From assembly GCF_025813715.1 (NCBI RefSeq), contig NZ_CP107532.1, forward strand, positions 1,178,001-1,242,000: a stretch of 64,000 nucleotides of DNA, given 5' to 3'. The position numbers and the translations under genes are program-made. The stretch is from Methylobacterium sp. FF17 (lineage in GTDB: Bacteria; Pseudomonadota; Alphaproteobacteria; Rhizobiales; Beijerinckiaceae). Positions within the stretch are counted from its first letter, which is position 1. Every line of letters starts with the position of its first letter. The notes below the pieces were generated by a model. That model had not been told where the DNA came from. It worked only from the letters and a program-made list of their open reading frames with translations, and ran no database searches. Positions 1 through 8,033 of the stretch are shown here, one piece after another.

Positions 1-590
1 AACAGGACGGCGCGATGCTGGAAGAGCTGGCCGGGAATCGCGAGGTCGCCGCAGGAGGAGGCCGAGGGGGAAGCCTGGTCCCAGCCCTTCGGCAGCGGAT
101 GCCAGAGAAACCGGGCATCGATAGTCTGGCGCGTCGTGCCGAGGGCCTGCACGGCCCGGCCGAACGGCGTGTCCGTCGTCTCGAGGAGGCGGTTCATCTC
201 GGGCGTCAGACGCTCGGGGACATACCAGTTCTCCGCCTCCGACAGCACGTGATCGCCGCAGGCGAGCCGGACCTGCCTGTACTTCAGGATCGCGTCGGGG
301 CCGACGCTCAGGCGCTGGCGCGTCTCCTGGGAGGCCGGCTTGTCCACCGCGCGCTGCAGGTGTGCCGCGAGGCGGGGCGTCGCCGCCATGCCGTGGTCGG
401 CGCACCACGCCTCCAGCGTCGCCGTGGCGGAACGGCTGGCGAGCAGCCGGGCATTCAGCCCCTCCATCACCGCCAGCACCTCCACCCGGCCGAGATAGGT
501 GTCGGGCCAAGGCGCTGCGGTTTGGGCACGCGCGGACGGGTTTCCCATCAGGGCCAGGAGGGTCACGGCCAGGATCGCGACCGCCCGCAT
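1..590 (-). CDS. Secreted chorismate-lyase/UTRA-like protein, C-terminus cut by window edge
   Basis: About 196 codons are visible and the frame runs off the left edge. The ATG (590-588) overlaps the TGA of cobO, so the gene is translationally coupled to it. Residues 1-22 form a signal peptide ending in A-R-A. The rest is soluble. A central stretch with a CGDHVLSEAENWYVP segment, then LTPEMNRLL and TPFGRAV, resembles the ligand-binding fold of chorismate pyruvate-lyase (UbiC) and the UTRA domain. In that family it would cleave chorismate to 4-hydroxybenzoate, but a signal peptide is odd for UbiC. The link to cobalamin is positional only. Family call moderate; function unknown. Confidence 0.6.
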   Translation of the reverse strand, partial: MRAVAILAVTLLALMGNPSARAQTAAPWPDTYLGRVEVLAVMEGLNARLLASRSATATLEAWCADHGMAATPRLAAHLQRAVDKPASQETRQRLSVGPDAILKYRQVRLACGDHVLSEAENWYVPERLTPEMNRLLETTDTPFGRAVQALGTTRQTIDARFLWHPLPKGWDQASPSASSCGDLAIPGQLFQHRAVL

Positions 591-1195
591 CAGAACTCGA
601 TCCCCACCTGCGCCTTCACCCCGGCGGCGAAGTGGTGCTTCACCGATGCCATCTCGGTGACGAGGTCGGCGGCCTCGATCAGCGCCGGCTTGGCGTTGCG
701 GCCGGTGACGATGACGTGGAGGTCGGGGCGCCGGGCCCGGAACGCCGCCACCACCGCGTCGATGGCGAGGTAATCGTAGCGCAGGGCGATGTTGAGCTCG
801 TCCAGCACCACGAGGCGGATCGTCGGATCGGCCATGAGGTCGAGGGCTTTCGCCCAGGCGTGCTCGGCGGCGGCGATGTCGCGGGCCTTGTCCTGGGTCT
901 CCCAGGTGAAGCCCTCGCCCAGGGTATGCCAGTCGATCCGGTCGCCGAAAGCCTGGAGCGCATGCTTCTCGCCGGTGTCCCAGGCGCCCTTGATGAACTG
1001 GACCACCCCGACGCGCCAGCCATGGCCGAGCGCCCGCAGCATCAGCCCGAGGGCCGCCGTGGTCTTGCCCTTGCCGGGGCCGGTGTTGACGATGAGGAGG
1101 CCCTTCTCGATGGTCTTGCCCGCCACCTCGGCGTCCTGCACGGCCTTGCGCTTCTCCATCTTCTCCCGGTGACGGTCGGCCTCGGCATCGCTCAT
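590..1195 (-). CDS. cobO: Cob(I)yrinic acid a,c-diamide adenosyltransferase
   Basis: Adenosylates the cobalt of reduced cobyrinic acid a,c-diamide (or later corrinoids) using ATP, in the cytoplasm. The protein has 201 residues, normal for CobO/BtuR. A Walker-A type loop GPGKGKTT sits at residues 39-46, followed by the family segments VGVVQFIKGAW and VVLDELNIAL, and it ends in VGIEF. The chosen ATG at 1195 overlaps the TGA of cobP by four bases (ATGA). Longer upstream extensions of this frame only cover cobP. Second gene of a minus-strand cobP-cobO-lyase-like unit, divergent from the riboswitch-led cob operon. Confidence 0.96.
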   Translation of the reverse strand: MSDAEADRHREKMEKRKAVQDAEVAGKTIEKGLLIVNTGPGKGKTTAALGLMLRALGHGWRVGVVQFIKGAWDTGEKHALQAFGDRIDWHTLGEGFTWETQDKARDIAAAEHAWAKALDLMADPTIRLVVLDELNIALRYDYLAIDAVVAAFRARRPDLHVIVTGRNAKPALIEAADLVTEMASVKHHFAAGVKAQVGIEF

Positions 1196-1725
1196 GGGGT
1201 GGCTCCGGGTTGGGGTTTCACGAACATCGGCAGGCCCGCCACCATGAAGACCACGCGGTCGGCGCGGGCCGCGAGGCGCTGGTGCAGACGCCCGGCGGCA
1301 TCGCGAAAACGGCGGGCGAGGGCATTCTCCGGCACGATGCCGAGGCCGACCTCGCTGCCCACCAGCACCACCGGGCCGGGGGCCGCCGCACAGGCCGCGA
1401 TCAGCGCGTCGGTGGCGGCGTCCACTGCGGCCTCGGACAGAATGAGGTTGGTCAGCCACAGGGTCAGGCAATCGACCAGCACCGGGCCGGACGCGGAGGC
1501 GACGGCCTCCGGCAGGTCGATGGGCACGTCCCGGGTGATCCAGTCGCCGGAGCGGCGCTCCCGGTGAAGGGCGATGCGCGCGCGCATCTCGTCGTCCCAG
1601 GCCTGCGCCGTGGCGAGATAGAGCCAGGGCGCAGGGCAGGCCTCGATCAGCCCCTCGGCGTGGACGCTCTTGCCCGAGCGCGCGCCGCCGAGCACCAGGG
1701 TCAGTCGGGGAGGCAGTTGCGGCAT
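1192..1725 (-). CDS. cobP: Bifunctional adenosylcobinamide kinase / adenosylcobinamide-phosphate guanylyltransferase
   Basis: CobP/CobU phosphorylates adenosylcobinamide and then transfers GMP to make adenosyl-GDP-cobinamide for nucleotide-loop assembly. With the ATG at 1725 the protein has 177 residues, the usual size. It opens with the nucleotide-binding loop GGARSGKS (residues 13-20). It also has the ALHRERR segment, which supplies the family's GMP-accepting histidine, then VDCLTLWLTNLI and GSEVGLGIVPENALAR. The frame stays open to about 1923, but the upstream part is antisense to the riboswitch and lacks family sequence. Its TGA overlaps the cobO start. Confidence 0.95.
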   Translation of the reverse strand: MPQLPPRLTLVLGGARSGKSVHAEGLIEACPAPWLYLATAQAWDDEMRARIALHRERRSGDWITRDVPIDLPEAVASASGPVLVDCLTLWLTNLILSEAAVDAATDALIAACAAAPGPVVLVGSEVGLGIVPENALARRFRDAAGRLHQRLAARADRVVFMVAGLPMFVKPQPGATP

Positions 1726-1817
1726 GCGCCTCCTGTGCCCGAGATCGCCCCCTCCGGTCAAAGGCGGGAAACCCCGCATCGCCGCGTTGTCAGCGAACCG
1801 GCAACCGCGTAGAAGCA

Positions 1818-1992
1818 CAGGCTGGACGGTGCCCCGGCGACGGGGTGAAAAGGGAATGCGGTGAGGGGGCGACCCTGAAACCGCGGCTGCCCCCGCAACT
1901 GTGAGCGGAGACGGGACTGCCATCGGCCACTGGAGCGATCCGGGAAGGCGGCAGGACCAGCGACCCGCGAGCCAGGAGACCTGCCGTCCAGA
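1818..1992 (+). promoter_or_regulatory. Cobalamin (adenosylcobalamin) riboswitch
   Basis: The conserved blocks of the B12 riboswitch occur in order: a GGTGCC-type segment near 1829, AAAAGGGAA near 1848-1857, a GCCCCCGCAACTGTGAGCGG block around 1889-1908, GCCACTGG near 1926, GGGAAGGC near 1942, and the B12 box GCCAGGAGACCTGCC at 1971-1985. A GC-rich inverted repeat at about 2020-2042 ends next to the cbtB ribosome-binding site (AGGAG, 2042-2046). It could be the expression platform hiding the site when ligand binds; that mechanism is inference. It should repress cbtB and the downstream cob operon when cobalamin is plentiful. Confidence 0.93.
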
Positions 1993-2054
1993 GGGGACTT
2001 GTCGTCCCTCCCGCTCGATCGCGGCCGCCGGCGGGGCGGCCAGGAGATAAACCG

Positions 2055-2231
2055 ATGTCGACCAACACCCTCGTCCTCACCGGCACCCGCACCAACGAGC
2101 GCCTCGGCGCCGTGCTCGTGGCCGCCTTCCTCGGCCTCGGCCTCGTGTTCATGGCGGGCTTCGCCCCCGCGATGGCGCTGCACAACGCGGCCCACGATTT
2201 CCGGCACAGCCAGAACTTCCCCTGCCACTGA
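2055..2231 (+). CDS. cbtB: CbtB, small subunit of predicted cobalt transporter
   Basis: A 58-residue protein with one transmembrane helix (about residues 18-42) and a histidine-rich tail ending in FPCH, the metal-binding signature of CbtB. AGGAG lies nine bases before the ATG. It is the first gene after the cobalamin riboswitch and 27 bp before cbtA, the standard arrangement of this B12-regulated cobalt uptake pair. Transport of cobalt is predicted from regulation and context in the family, not from anything seen here. Confidence 0.9.
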   Translation: MSTNTLVLTGTRTNERLGAVLVAAFLGLGLVFMAGFAPAMALHNAAHDFRHSQNFPCH

Positions 2232-2258
2232 GCGCCTCCGCTTAAGGCAGACACCCCC

Positions 2259-3056
2259 ATGATCATCCGGCTCGTGTCGGCGGCCCTGGTCGCCGGCTTC
2301 CTCGCGGCCGTCGTCGCGACGGGCCTGCAGCTCGCGCTCACCTCGCCGCTCATCATCGCGGCCGAGCGCTTCGAGACGCAGGCGTCCCTCGCGCCCGACC
2401 AGACCTTCGGCGCGCCCGACCAGACCTTCGGTGCGCCCGAACTCGTGTCGCCCACCGCCCTGATCGTGCGCGTCCATGGCGGTCACGATCACGGCACCCG
2501 GGACCCCGCGGTCAGCGGCGGCGAGACGGCGCCCGACTGGCAGCCCGGCCCCGGCCTGCCGCGCATGGCCTTCACCGGGCTCTCCACCCTGGTGGGGGGC
2601 GTCGGCTACGCGCTGCTGCTCGGTGCCGTCCTGCTCGCGTGCAACCGCGAGCCCAGCCCGGAGACGGGCCTGCGCTTCGCCATCGGGGGCTTTCTCGCGG
2701 TCGCGCTGGCGCCCGCCCTCGGCCTCGCGCCGGAGCTTCCCGGCATGGAGGCCGCGCCGCTGGCCGACCGCCAGTTCTGGTGGGTGATGACGGCCGCCGC
2801 CACCGCCATGGGGCTCTACCTCATCGCGATCCGCCGGGCGCCGATCGCCATCGCGGGCGGCCTCGTGCTCCTCGTGGCGCCGCACCTCGCCGGCGCGCCG
2901 GAGACGAGCCACGCCGCCTCGAACCTGCCGGCGGCCTATGCGGCGCAGTTCGCCGCCCGCTCGCTCGGCATCGCCTTCGTGTTCTGGGCCGTGATCGGGC
3001 TGGCCTATGGCTGGGCCTGGGGGCTGTTCGGGCGGGACAGGCCGGCGCATGGCTGA
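2259..3056 (+). CDS. cbtA: CbtA, predicted cobalt transporter membrane subunit
   Basis: A 265-residue inner-membrane protein with about five or six hydrophobic helices (first at residues 5-27). A histidine-bearing loop, VHGGHDHG, after the first helix could bind metal. That loop also holds a perfect 21-bp tandem duplication (2391-2411 and 2412-2432) giving two copies of APDQTFG plus a third partial one, so this segment is evolving by slippage. It lies directly after cbtB and overlaps the next gene by eight bases. Predicted to import cobalt for CobN. Confidence 0.9.
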   Translation: MIIRLVSAALVAGFLAAVVATGLQLALTSPLIIAAERFETQASLAPDQTFGAPDQTFGAPELVSPTALIVRVHGGHDHGTRDPAVSGGETAPDWQPGPGLPRMAFTGLSTLVGGVGYALLLGAVLLACNREPSPETGLRFAIGGFLAVALAPALGLAPELPGMEAAPLADRQFWWVMTAAATAMGLYLIAIRRAPIAIAGGLVLLVAPHLAGAPETSHAASNLPAAYAAQFAARSLGIAFVFWAVIGLAYGWAWGLFGRDRPAHG

Positions 3057-3462
3057 GCCTGCACCCGAGCCCGTCACCCTCTACGTCTGCGCCACCTGCC
3101 GGGCCGCCGGCGACACCGCGGAGCCGCGTGCCGGCGCCCGCCTGCTCGCCGCCCTCCAGGACGCCGTCGGCGCGGGCGGCCATGCCGGCATCACGGTCGC
3201 GGGCGTCGAATGCCTCTCGGTCTGCAAGCGGCCCTGCACCGTGGCGGTCGCCTCGCAAGGCCGCTGGACCTACGTCTACGGCGACCTCGACGCCGCCGAG
3301 TCGGCCCGCACCATCCTGGAGGGCGTCGGCCTCTATGCCAGCACGCCGGACGGGATCGTGCCCTGGAAGGCGAGGCCGCAGGAATTCCGCAAGGGCGTCG
3401 TCGCCCGCATCCCGCCCTTTCCGCCGCTCGCGGCGCCCTGCCTCCCGGACGCCGCCGAATGA
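3049..3462 (+). CDS. DUF1636 thioredoxin-fold, probable 2Fe-2S ferredoxin-like metalloprotein
   Basis: A 137-residue cytoplasmic protein. Cysteines C14 and C17 (CATC) and the later CLSVCKRPC cluster fit the DUF1636 pattern, a thioredoxin-like ferredoxin fold often found in cobalamin operons. The ATG at 3049 overlaps the end of cbtA by eight bases; an earlier in-frame ATG lies deep inside cbtA. The TGA overlaps the ATG of cobW. Biochemical role unknown. Possible jobs are electron transfer to Co(II) reduction or cobalt handling; both are inference from position. Confidence 0.85.
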   Translation: MAEPAPEPVTLYVCATCRAAGDTAEPRAGARLLAALQDAVGAGGHAGITVAGVECLSVCKRPCTVAVASQGRWTYVYGDLDAAESARTILEGVGLYASTPDGIVPWKARPQEFRKGVVARIPPFPPLAAPCLPDAAE

Positions 3463-4493
3463 CCCTCGTCGCGAAGATCCCCTGCACCATCGTCACCGGC
3501 TTCCTCGGGGCCGGCAAGACCACGCTGGTGCGCCACCTCGTCGAGAACGCGAACGGCCGGCGCCTCGCCATCATCGTCAACGAGTTCGGCGATATCGGCT
3601 TCGACGGCTCGTTCCTGGCCGCCTGCGGCATCGAGGGCTGCGGCGACGAGGACATCGTCGAACTCGCCAACGGCTGCATCTGCTGCACGGTGGCCGACGA
3701 TTTCGTGCCGGCCCTGAACAAGCTCCTCGACCGGGCCGACCCGCCCGAGCACATCCTCATCGAGACCTCGGGCCTCGCGCTCCCGAAGCCCCTGGTCCAG
3801 GCCTTCCAGTGGCCGGCGATTCGCTCGCGGGTGACGGTGGACGGTGTGGTCGCCGTCATCGACGGCCCCGCCGTGGCGGCCGGCTTCTTCGCCGACGACC
3901 CGGCCGCCTCGGCTGCCCAGCGCGCGGAGGATACGAGCGTCGACCACGACAACCCGCTGGAGGAGGTCTTCGAGGACCAGCTCCTCTGCGCCGACCTCGT
4001 GGTCATGAACAAGGCCGACCTCCTCGACGCGGCCGGCCGCGCCAAGGTCCGGGCCGAGGTGACGGAGCACCTGCCCCGCGCGGTGAAGATGGTGGAGGCC
4101 GAGCACGGCCGCCTCGACCCCCGCGTGATCCTCGGGCTCGGCGCGGCGGCCGAGGACGACCTCGACGCCCGCCCCTCCCATCACGGTGAGGGCGAGGACC
4201 ACGACCACGACGATTTCGACTCGGTGGCGCTCCCCGTGCGCGCCACGGCCAGCGCCGAGGATCTGGCGATCCGCGTGGCGCGGGCCGCCGAGACGGCGGG
4301 CGTGCTGCGCATCAAGGGCTTCGCGGAAGTCACGGGCAAGCCCATGCGCCTCGTGGTCCAGGGCGTCGGCGCCCGCATCGCGCATCATTACGACCGCCCC
4401 TGGAAGGCCTCCGAGCCCCGCGACGGCCGCCTCGTCGTGATCGGCCTCAAGGGCTTCGACCAGGGGGCGGTCGCCGCCGCCCTGGCGGGATAA
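3459..4493 (+). CDS. cobW: CobW, COG0523 GTPase, cobalt chaperone
   Basis: A G3E-type GTPase thought to deliver Co(II) to the CobNST cobaltochelatase. The 344-residue protein shows the P-loop GFLGAGKTT (14-22), the metal-binding GCICC motif (72-76), the guanine-specificity motif NKAD (184-187), a histidine/acid-rich linker HHGEGEDHDHDD near 240-252, and the CobW C-terminal domain ending in LVVIGLKGFD. The ATG overlaps the stop of the DUF1636 gene, and the gene ends nine bases before cobN. Very likely CobW rather than a zinc-stress paralogue, given the cob context. Confidence 0.95.
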   Translation: MTLVAKIPCTIVTGFLGAGKTTLVRHLVENANGRRLAIIVNEFGDIGFDGSFLAACGIEGCGDEDIVELANGCICCTVADDFVPALNKLLDRADPPEHILIETSGLALPKPLVQAFQWPAIRSRVTVDGVVAVIDGPAVAAGFFADDPAASAAQRAEDTSVDHDNPLEEVFEDQLLCADLVVMNKADLLDAAGRAKVRAEVTEHLPRAVKMVEAEHGRLDPRVILGLGAAAEDDLDARPSHHGEGEDHDHDDFDSVALPVRATASAEDLAIRVARAAETAGVLRIKGFAEVTGKPMRLVVQGVGARIAHHYDRPWKASEPRDGRLVVIGLKGFDQGAVAAALAG

Positions 4494-4502
4494 GCCCCGC
4501 CC

Positions 4503-7500
4503 ATGCACCTGATCCGCATCGATACGGTCTCCCTCGACGAGGGCGAAGCCGCGGTCGATCTCGGTCAGGCGCCGGGCGACATCGTCTTCCTGTCGTTCAC
4601 CGATTCCGACCTGTTCGGCATGGCCGGCGCCTATGCGGCGGCCTTCCCGGCGGGCTCGGCCGACACGCCGACCCTGCGTCTGGCCAAGCTGGCGAAGCTG
4701 CGCCACCCGATGTCGGTGGACCTCTACGTCGACGGGGTGATCGCCAAGGCCCGGATCGTCGTCATCCGCTGCCTCGGCGGCCTCGATTACTGGCGCTACG
4801 GCATCGAGCGGGCCGCGGCCGCCGCCCGCGCCCACGGCGTGGTCCTCGTGGTGCTGCCGGGCGACGACCGGCCCGACCCGCGCCTCGACGGCTTCTCCAC
4901 CCGGCCGGGCCTGGCCCCGGAATGCGACGCCTATTTCCGGGCCGGGGGCACCGCCAACCTGCGACGCCTGATCGGGCGGCTCGCCGCCGAGATCGGGCTC
5001 GCCGGGACGGTCGAGCCGCCCCAGCCCCTGCCGCGCGGCTTCATCGCCTGCCCGGGCTGCGGCCCCGTCGATCTCGCCCAGGCCCGCGCCGCCGGACGGC
5101 CGTTCCAGACCGGCCGCGGTGCCATCGAACGCTCGGACCGGAAGAGTCGCGACGGGCGCCCTCTCCAAGAAGGAGAGGGTTGGGGTGAGGTGTCGTGCAT
5201 CTCCGCAGAGGCCACACACCTCACCCTGTCCCTCTCCGCGCGGGAGAGGGAACCCGAGCCGGAAAGCCCGACGCAGGGGCATGGCCGGAGGCTGGAGCCA
5301 GCGGACGGACGCCATGGCGAAGCACCGCTGGCGCTCCTCGTGGTCTACCGCTCCAGCGTCCTCTCCGGCGACACCGCCCCGATCGCCGCGCTCGCCGACG
5401 CGCTCCAGGCGCGCGGCCTCGCCGTGCTCGCGGTGGCGGTCTCGAGCCTGAAGGACCCGGCCGCGATCGCCCCGCTTCGGGAGGCCATCGCGGCGCACGG
5501 TCCCGCCATCGTGGTGGCCGCCACCGCCTTCTCGGCGCGGGACGATGCCGGCTTCGTCCTCGACGCGGCCGATTGCCCGGTGATCCAGGCCTTCAGCATC
5601 GGCGCGGCCCGCGATGCCTGGACCGCCTCGGCCCGGGGCATGGGCGCGGCGGACCTCGCCATGCAGGTCGCCCTGCCGGAATTCGACGGCCGGCTCTCCG
5701 GCTTTCCGATCTCCTTCAAGGAGGACGGCCCGGAGGTCGAGGGCTTCGCCGAGCGCCGGGCGGTGCCCTACGCCGAGGGCATCGCGGCGCTGGCCGACCG
5801 GGCCGCCGCCTGGGTGCGTCTCGCCCGCACGCCCCGCGCCGCCCGCCGCCTCGCCCTGGTGCTGTCCGACTACCCGGCGCGGGGCGGCCGGGCCGGCTTC
5901 GCCGTGGGCCTCGACACGCCGGAGAGCGCCCGGGCCATCGCGGCGGACCTGCGCGCGGCGGGCTACGCGGTTGGCGCCCTGCCGGAGGCGGACCCGCTGA
6001 TGCGGACGCTCACGCAGGGGGATGCGCACGTGGCGGTGTCGCTCGCGGCCTATCGCGCCTGGGCGGACACGCTGCCGGACGCATCCCGCGCGGCGCTGGA
6101 TGCCGAATGGGGGCCGCCCGAGGCCGACCCGGCCTGCCGGGACGGGGCCTTCCGCTTCCGGAGCGTGACCACCGGGCGCCTCGCGCTGTTCCTGCAGCCC
6201 GATCGCGGCCGGGCGGCGGATCGCAAGGCCGGCTACCACGACCCCGACGCGGTGCCGACCCACGCCTACCTCGCCTTCCACCTCGGCCTGCGCCGGGACT
6301 TCGACGCGCTGATCCATCTCGGCACCCACGGCACCACCGAGTGGCTGCCCGGCAAGGCGGTGGCCCTCTCGCCGGAATGCTGGCCGGCCCGCGCCATCGG
6401 CGCCCTGCCGGTGATCTATCCCTTCATCGTGGACGATCCCGGCGAAGCCGCGCCCCTGAAGCGGCGCCTGGGGGGCGTCGCGCTGGGGCACCTGACCCCG
6501 CAGACGATGGCGTCCGGCCTCGACCCGGATGCGGCGCGCCTGCGCGAACTCGTGGAGGAGTATTCGGCCGCCAGCGTGCTCGACCCGCGCCGCGCGACGA
6601 TCCTCGCCCGATCCATCCTCGACGAGGCCGCCGCTGCCGGACTCCTGGGGAACGCGGGCATCGATGCCGGGACGCCGATGCCCGACGCCCTGGCGGCCCT
6701 CGACGCGCATCTCTGCGACCTCGGCGAGGTCACGACCCGCGACGGGCTGCACGTCTTCGGCCGCGCCGCCCCGGATGCCCCCGCGGCGGTCGCGGCCTGC
6801 GCGGGGGCCGAGCGCGACGGGCTGCTCGCCGCCCTCGACGGGCGCTTCGTGCCGCCCGGCCCCGCCGGCTCGCCCTCGCGCGGGCGCACCGACGTGATGC
6901 CCACGGGCCGTAACCTCGCCACCCTGGACCCGCGCGCCCTGCCGACCCGGGCCGCCGCCACCCTGGGGGCCAAGGCCGCCGAGGCGGTGGTGCTGCGCTA
7001 CCTCCAGGACGAGGGCGAGTACCCCGCCCGCATCGTCATGGACCTCTGGGCCTCGCCGACCCTGCGCACCGGCGGCGAGGACGTGGCGCACGCCCTCGCG
7101 CTGATGGGGGTCCGGCCGGTCTGGGACCACGCCTCCACCCGCGTCACCGGCTTCGAGGTGCTGCCGCTCGCCCTCCTCGACCGGCCGCGCATCGACGTGA
7201 CGGTGCGGGTCTCCGGCGCCTTTCGCGATACCTTCCCGGAGACCCTGTCGCTGCTGGCCCGCGCCGCCGAGGCCGTAGCCCTCCGCAACGAGGAGGACGA
7301 CGAGAACCCCCTCGCCGCCGCCCGGCGCCGGGGCGAATCGCCCGCCCGCGTCTACGGCGCGGCGCCCGGACGCTACGGCGCCGGGGCGGGCGGCCTCGCC
7401 CTCGACGGGGCCTGGGAGGGCCGCGACGACCTCGGCCGCGCCTATCTCGACGCCACCTCGCACGCCTATGGCGGCGCGGCGGACGCGGCGGATGCGGGCT

Positions 7501-8033
7501 TCGCCGCCCGGGTCGCTGGGGCCGACGCCTACGTGCACGCCTTCGACGTCGCCGAACGCGACCTCCTCGACGGGGACGCCGCCGTAGAGGCGATGGGCGG
7601 GTTCGCCGCCGCCGCCGCGCTGACGGGGGCGCGCCCGGCCCTCTACAGCCTCGACGTGGCCATTCCCGAGACCCCGAAGGCCCGCACCGCCCGCGAGGAT
7701 GCCGCCCGCCTGATCCGGGGCCGCCTCGCCCATCCGCGCTGGATCGCGGCCCAGCTGCGCCACGGCTATCGCGGTGCCCAGGAACTGGCCCAGGGAGTCG
7801 ACGCCGTCTTCGTGCTCGCCGCCACCACCGACGCGGTCTCGGACGCCGACCTCGACCGGCTCTACGGCGCGATGATCGCCGATCCCGACACCTTCGAGGC
7901 CCTGCGCGCCGCGAACCCGGAGGCCGCCCGCGCCATCCTGGAGCGCTTCGACGACGCCCGGCGGCGCGGCCTCTGGACGACCCGGCGCAACGCCATGGCG
8001 GCCGACGAACTGCTGCCCGAGGCGGCCGCGTGA
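4503..8033 (+). CDS. cobN: Cobaltochelatase large subunit CobN, with in-frame repeat insertion
   Basis: The large subunit of the ATP-dependent aerobic cobaltochelatase CobNST, which inserts Co2+ into hydrogenobyrinic acid a,c-diamide. The 1176-residue product matches CobN along its length, including LIHLGTHGTTEWLPGKAVALSPECWP and VMDLWASPTLRTGGED. Residues about 204-278 do not look like CobN: they contain the translated palindromic repeat at 5158-5251 (residues 219-250) plus low-complexity flanks. CobN homology resumes at LALLVVYRSSVLSGDTAPI. The frame is kept, so the gene is probably functional. cobS and cobT are not in the window. Its TGA overlaps the cobG ATG. Confidence 0.95.
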   Translation: MHLIRIDTVSLDEGEAAVDLGQAPGDIVFLSFTDSDLFGMAGAYAAAFPAGSADTPTLRLAKLAKLRHPMSVDLYVDGVIAKARIVVIRCLGGLDYWRYGIERAAAAARAHGVVLVVLPGDDRPDPRLDGFSTRPGLAPECDAYFRAGGTANLRRLIGRLAAEIGLAGTVEPPQPLPRGFIACPGCGPVDLAQARAAGRPFQTGRGAIERSDRKSRDGRPLQEGEGWGEVSCISAEATHLTLSLSAREREPEPESPTQGHGRRLEPADGRHGEAPLALLVVYRSSVLSGDTAPIAALADALQARGLAVLAVAVSSLKDPAAIAPLREAIAAHGPAIVVAATAFSARDDAGFVLDAADCPVIQAFSIGAARDAWTASARGMGAADLAMQVALPEFDGRLSGFPISFKEDGPEVEGFAERRAVPYAEGIAALADRAAAWVRLARTPRAARRLALVLSDYPARGGRAGFAVGLDTPESARAIAADLRAAGYAVGALPEADPLMRTLTQGDAHVAVSLAAYRAWADTLPDASRAALDAEWGPPEADPACRDGAFRFRSVTTGRLALFLQPDRGRAADRKAGYHDPDAVPTHAYLAFHLGLRRDFDALIHLGTHGTTEWLPGKAVALSPECWPARAIGALPVIYPFIVDDPGEAAPLKRRLGGVALGHLTPQTMASGLDPDAARLRELVEEYSAASVLDPRRATILARSILDEAAAAGLLGNAGIDAGTPMPDALAALDAHLCDLGEVTTRDGLHVFGRAAPDAPAAVAACAGAERDGLLAALDGRFVPPGPAGSPSRGRTDVMPTGRNLATLDPRALPTRAAATLGAKAAEAVVLRYLQDEGEYPARIVMDLWASPTLRTGGEDVAHALALMGVRPVWDHASTRVTGFEVLPLALLDRPRIDVTVRVSGAFRDTFPETLSLLARAAEAVALRNEEDDENPLAAARRRGESPARVYGAAPGRYGAGAGGLALDGAWEGRDDLGRAYLDATSHAYGGAADAADAGFAARVAGADAYVHAFDVAERDLLDGDAAVEAMGGFAAAAALTGARPALYSLDVAIPETPKARTAREDAARLIRGRLAHPRWIAAQLRHGYRGAQELAQGVDAVFVLAATTDAVSDADLDRLYGAMIADPDTFEALRAANPEAARAILERFDDARRRGLWTTRRNAMAADELLPEAAA
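5158..5251 (+). repeat. Palindromic repeat (189-bp family), single copy inside cobN
   Basis: Two small hairpins (CTCTCC...GGAGAGGG at 5159-5180 and CCCTCTCC...GGAGAGGG at 5229-5250) flank a long inverted repeat, GGGGTGAGGTG against CACCTCACCC. The same design occurs three times in cobG and several times downstream of the kinase gene at 23.6-24.4 kb. Here the copy is translated in frame. The sequence after it (to about 5320) is only loosely similar to the spacer of the tandem copies. Confidence 0.85.

Noticed and set aside
3333..7763. A 1476-codon open frame on the minus strand, antisense to cobW and cobN
   Set aside because: Arises from GC-rich codon bias of the sense genes; low-complexity Arg/Gly/Ala composition, no family, and sense homology is clear throughout.
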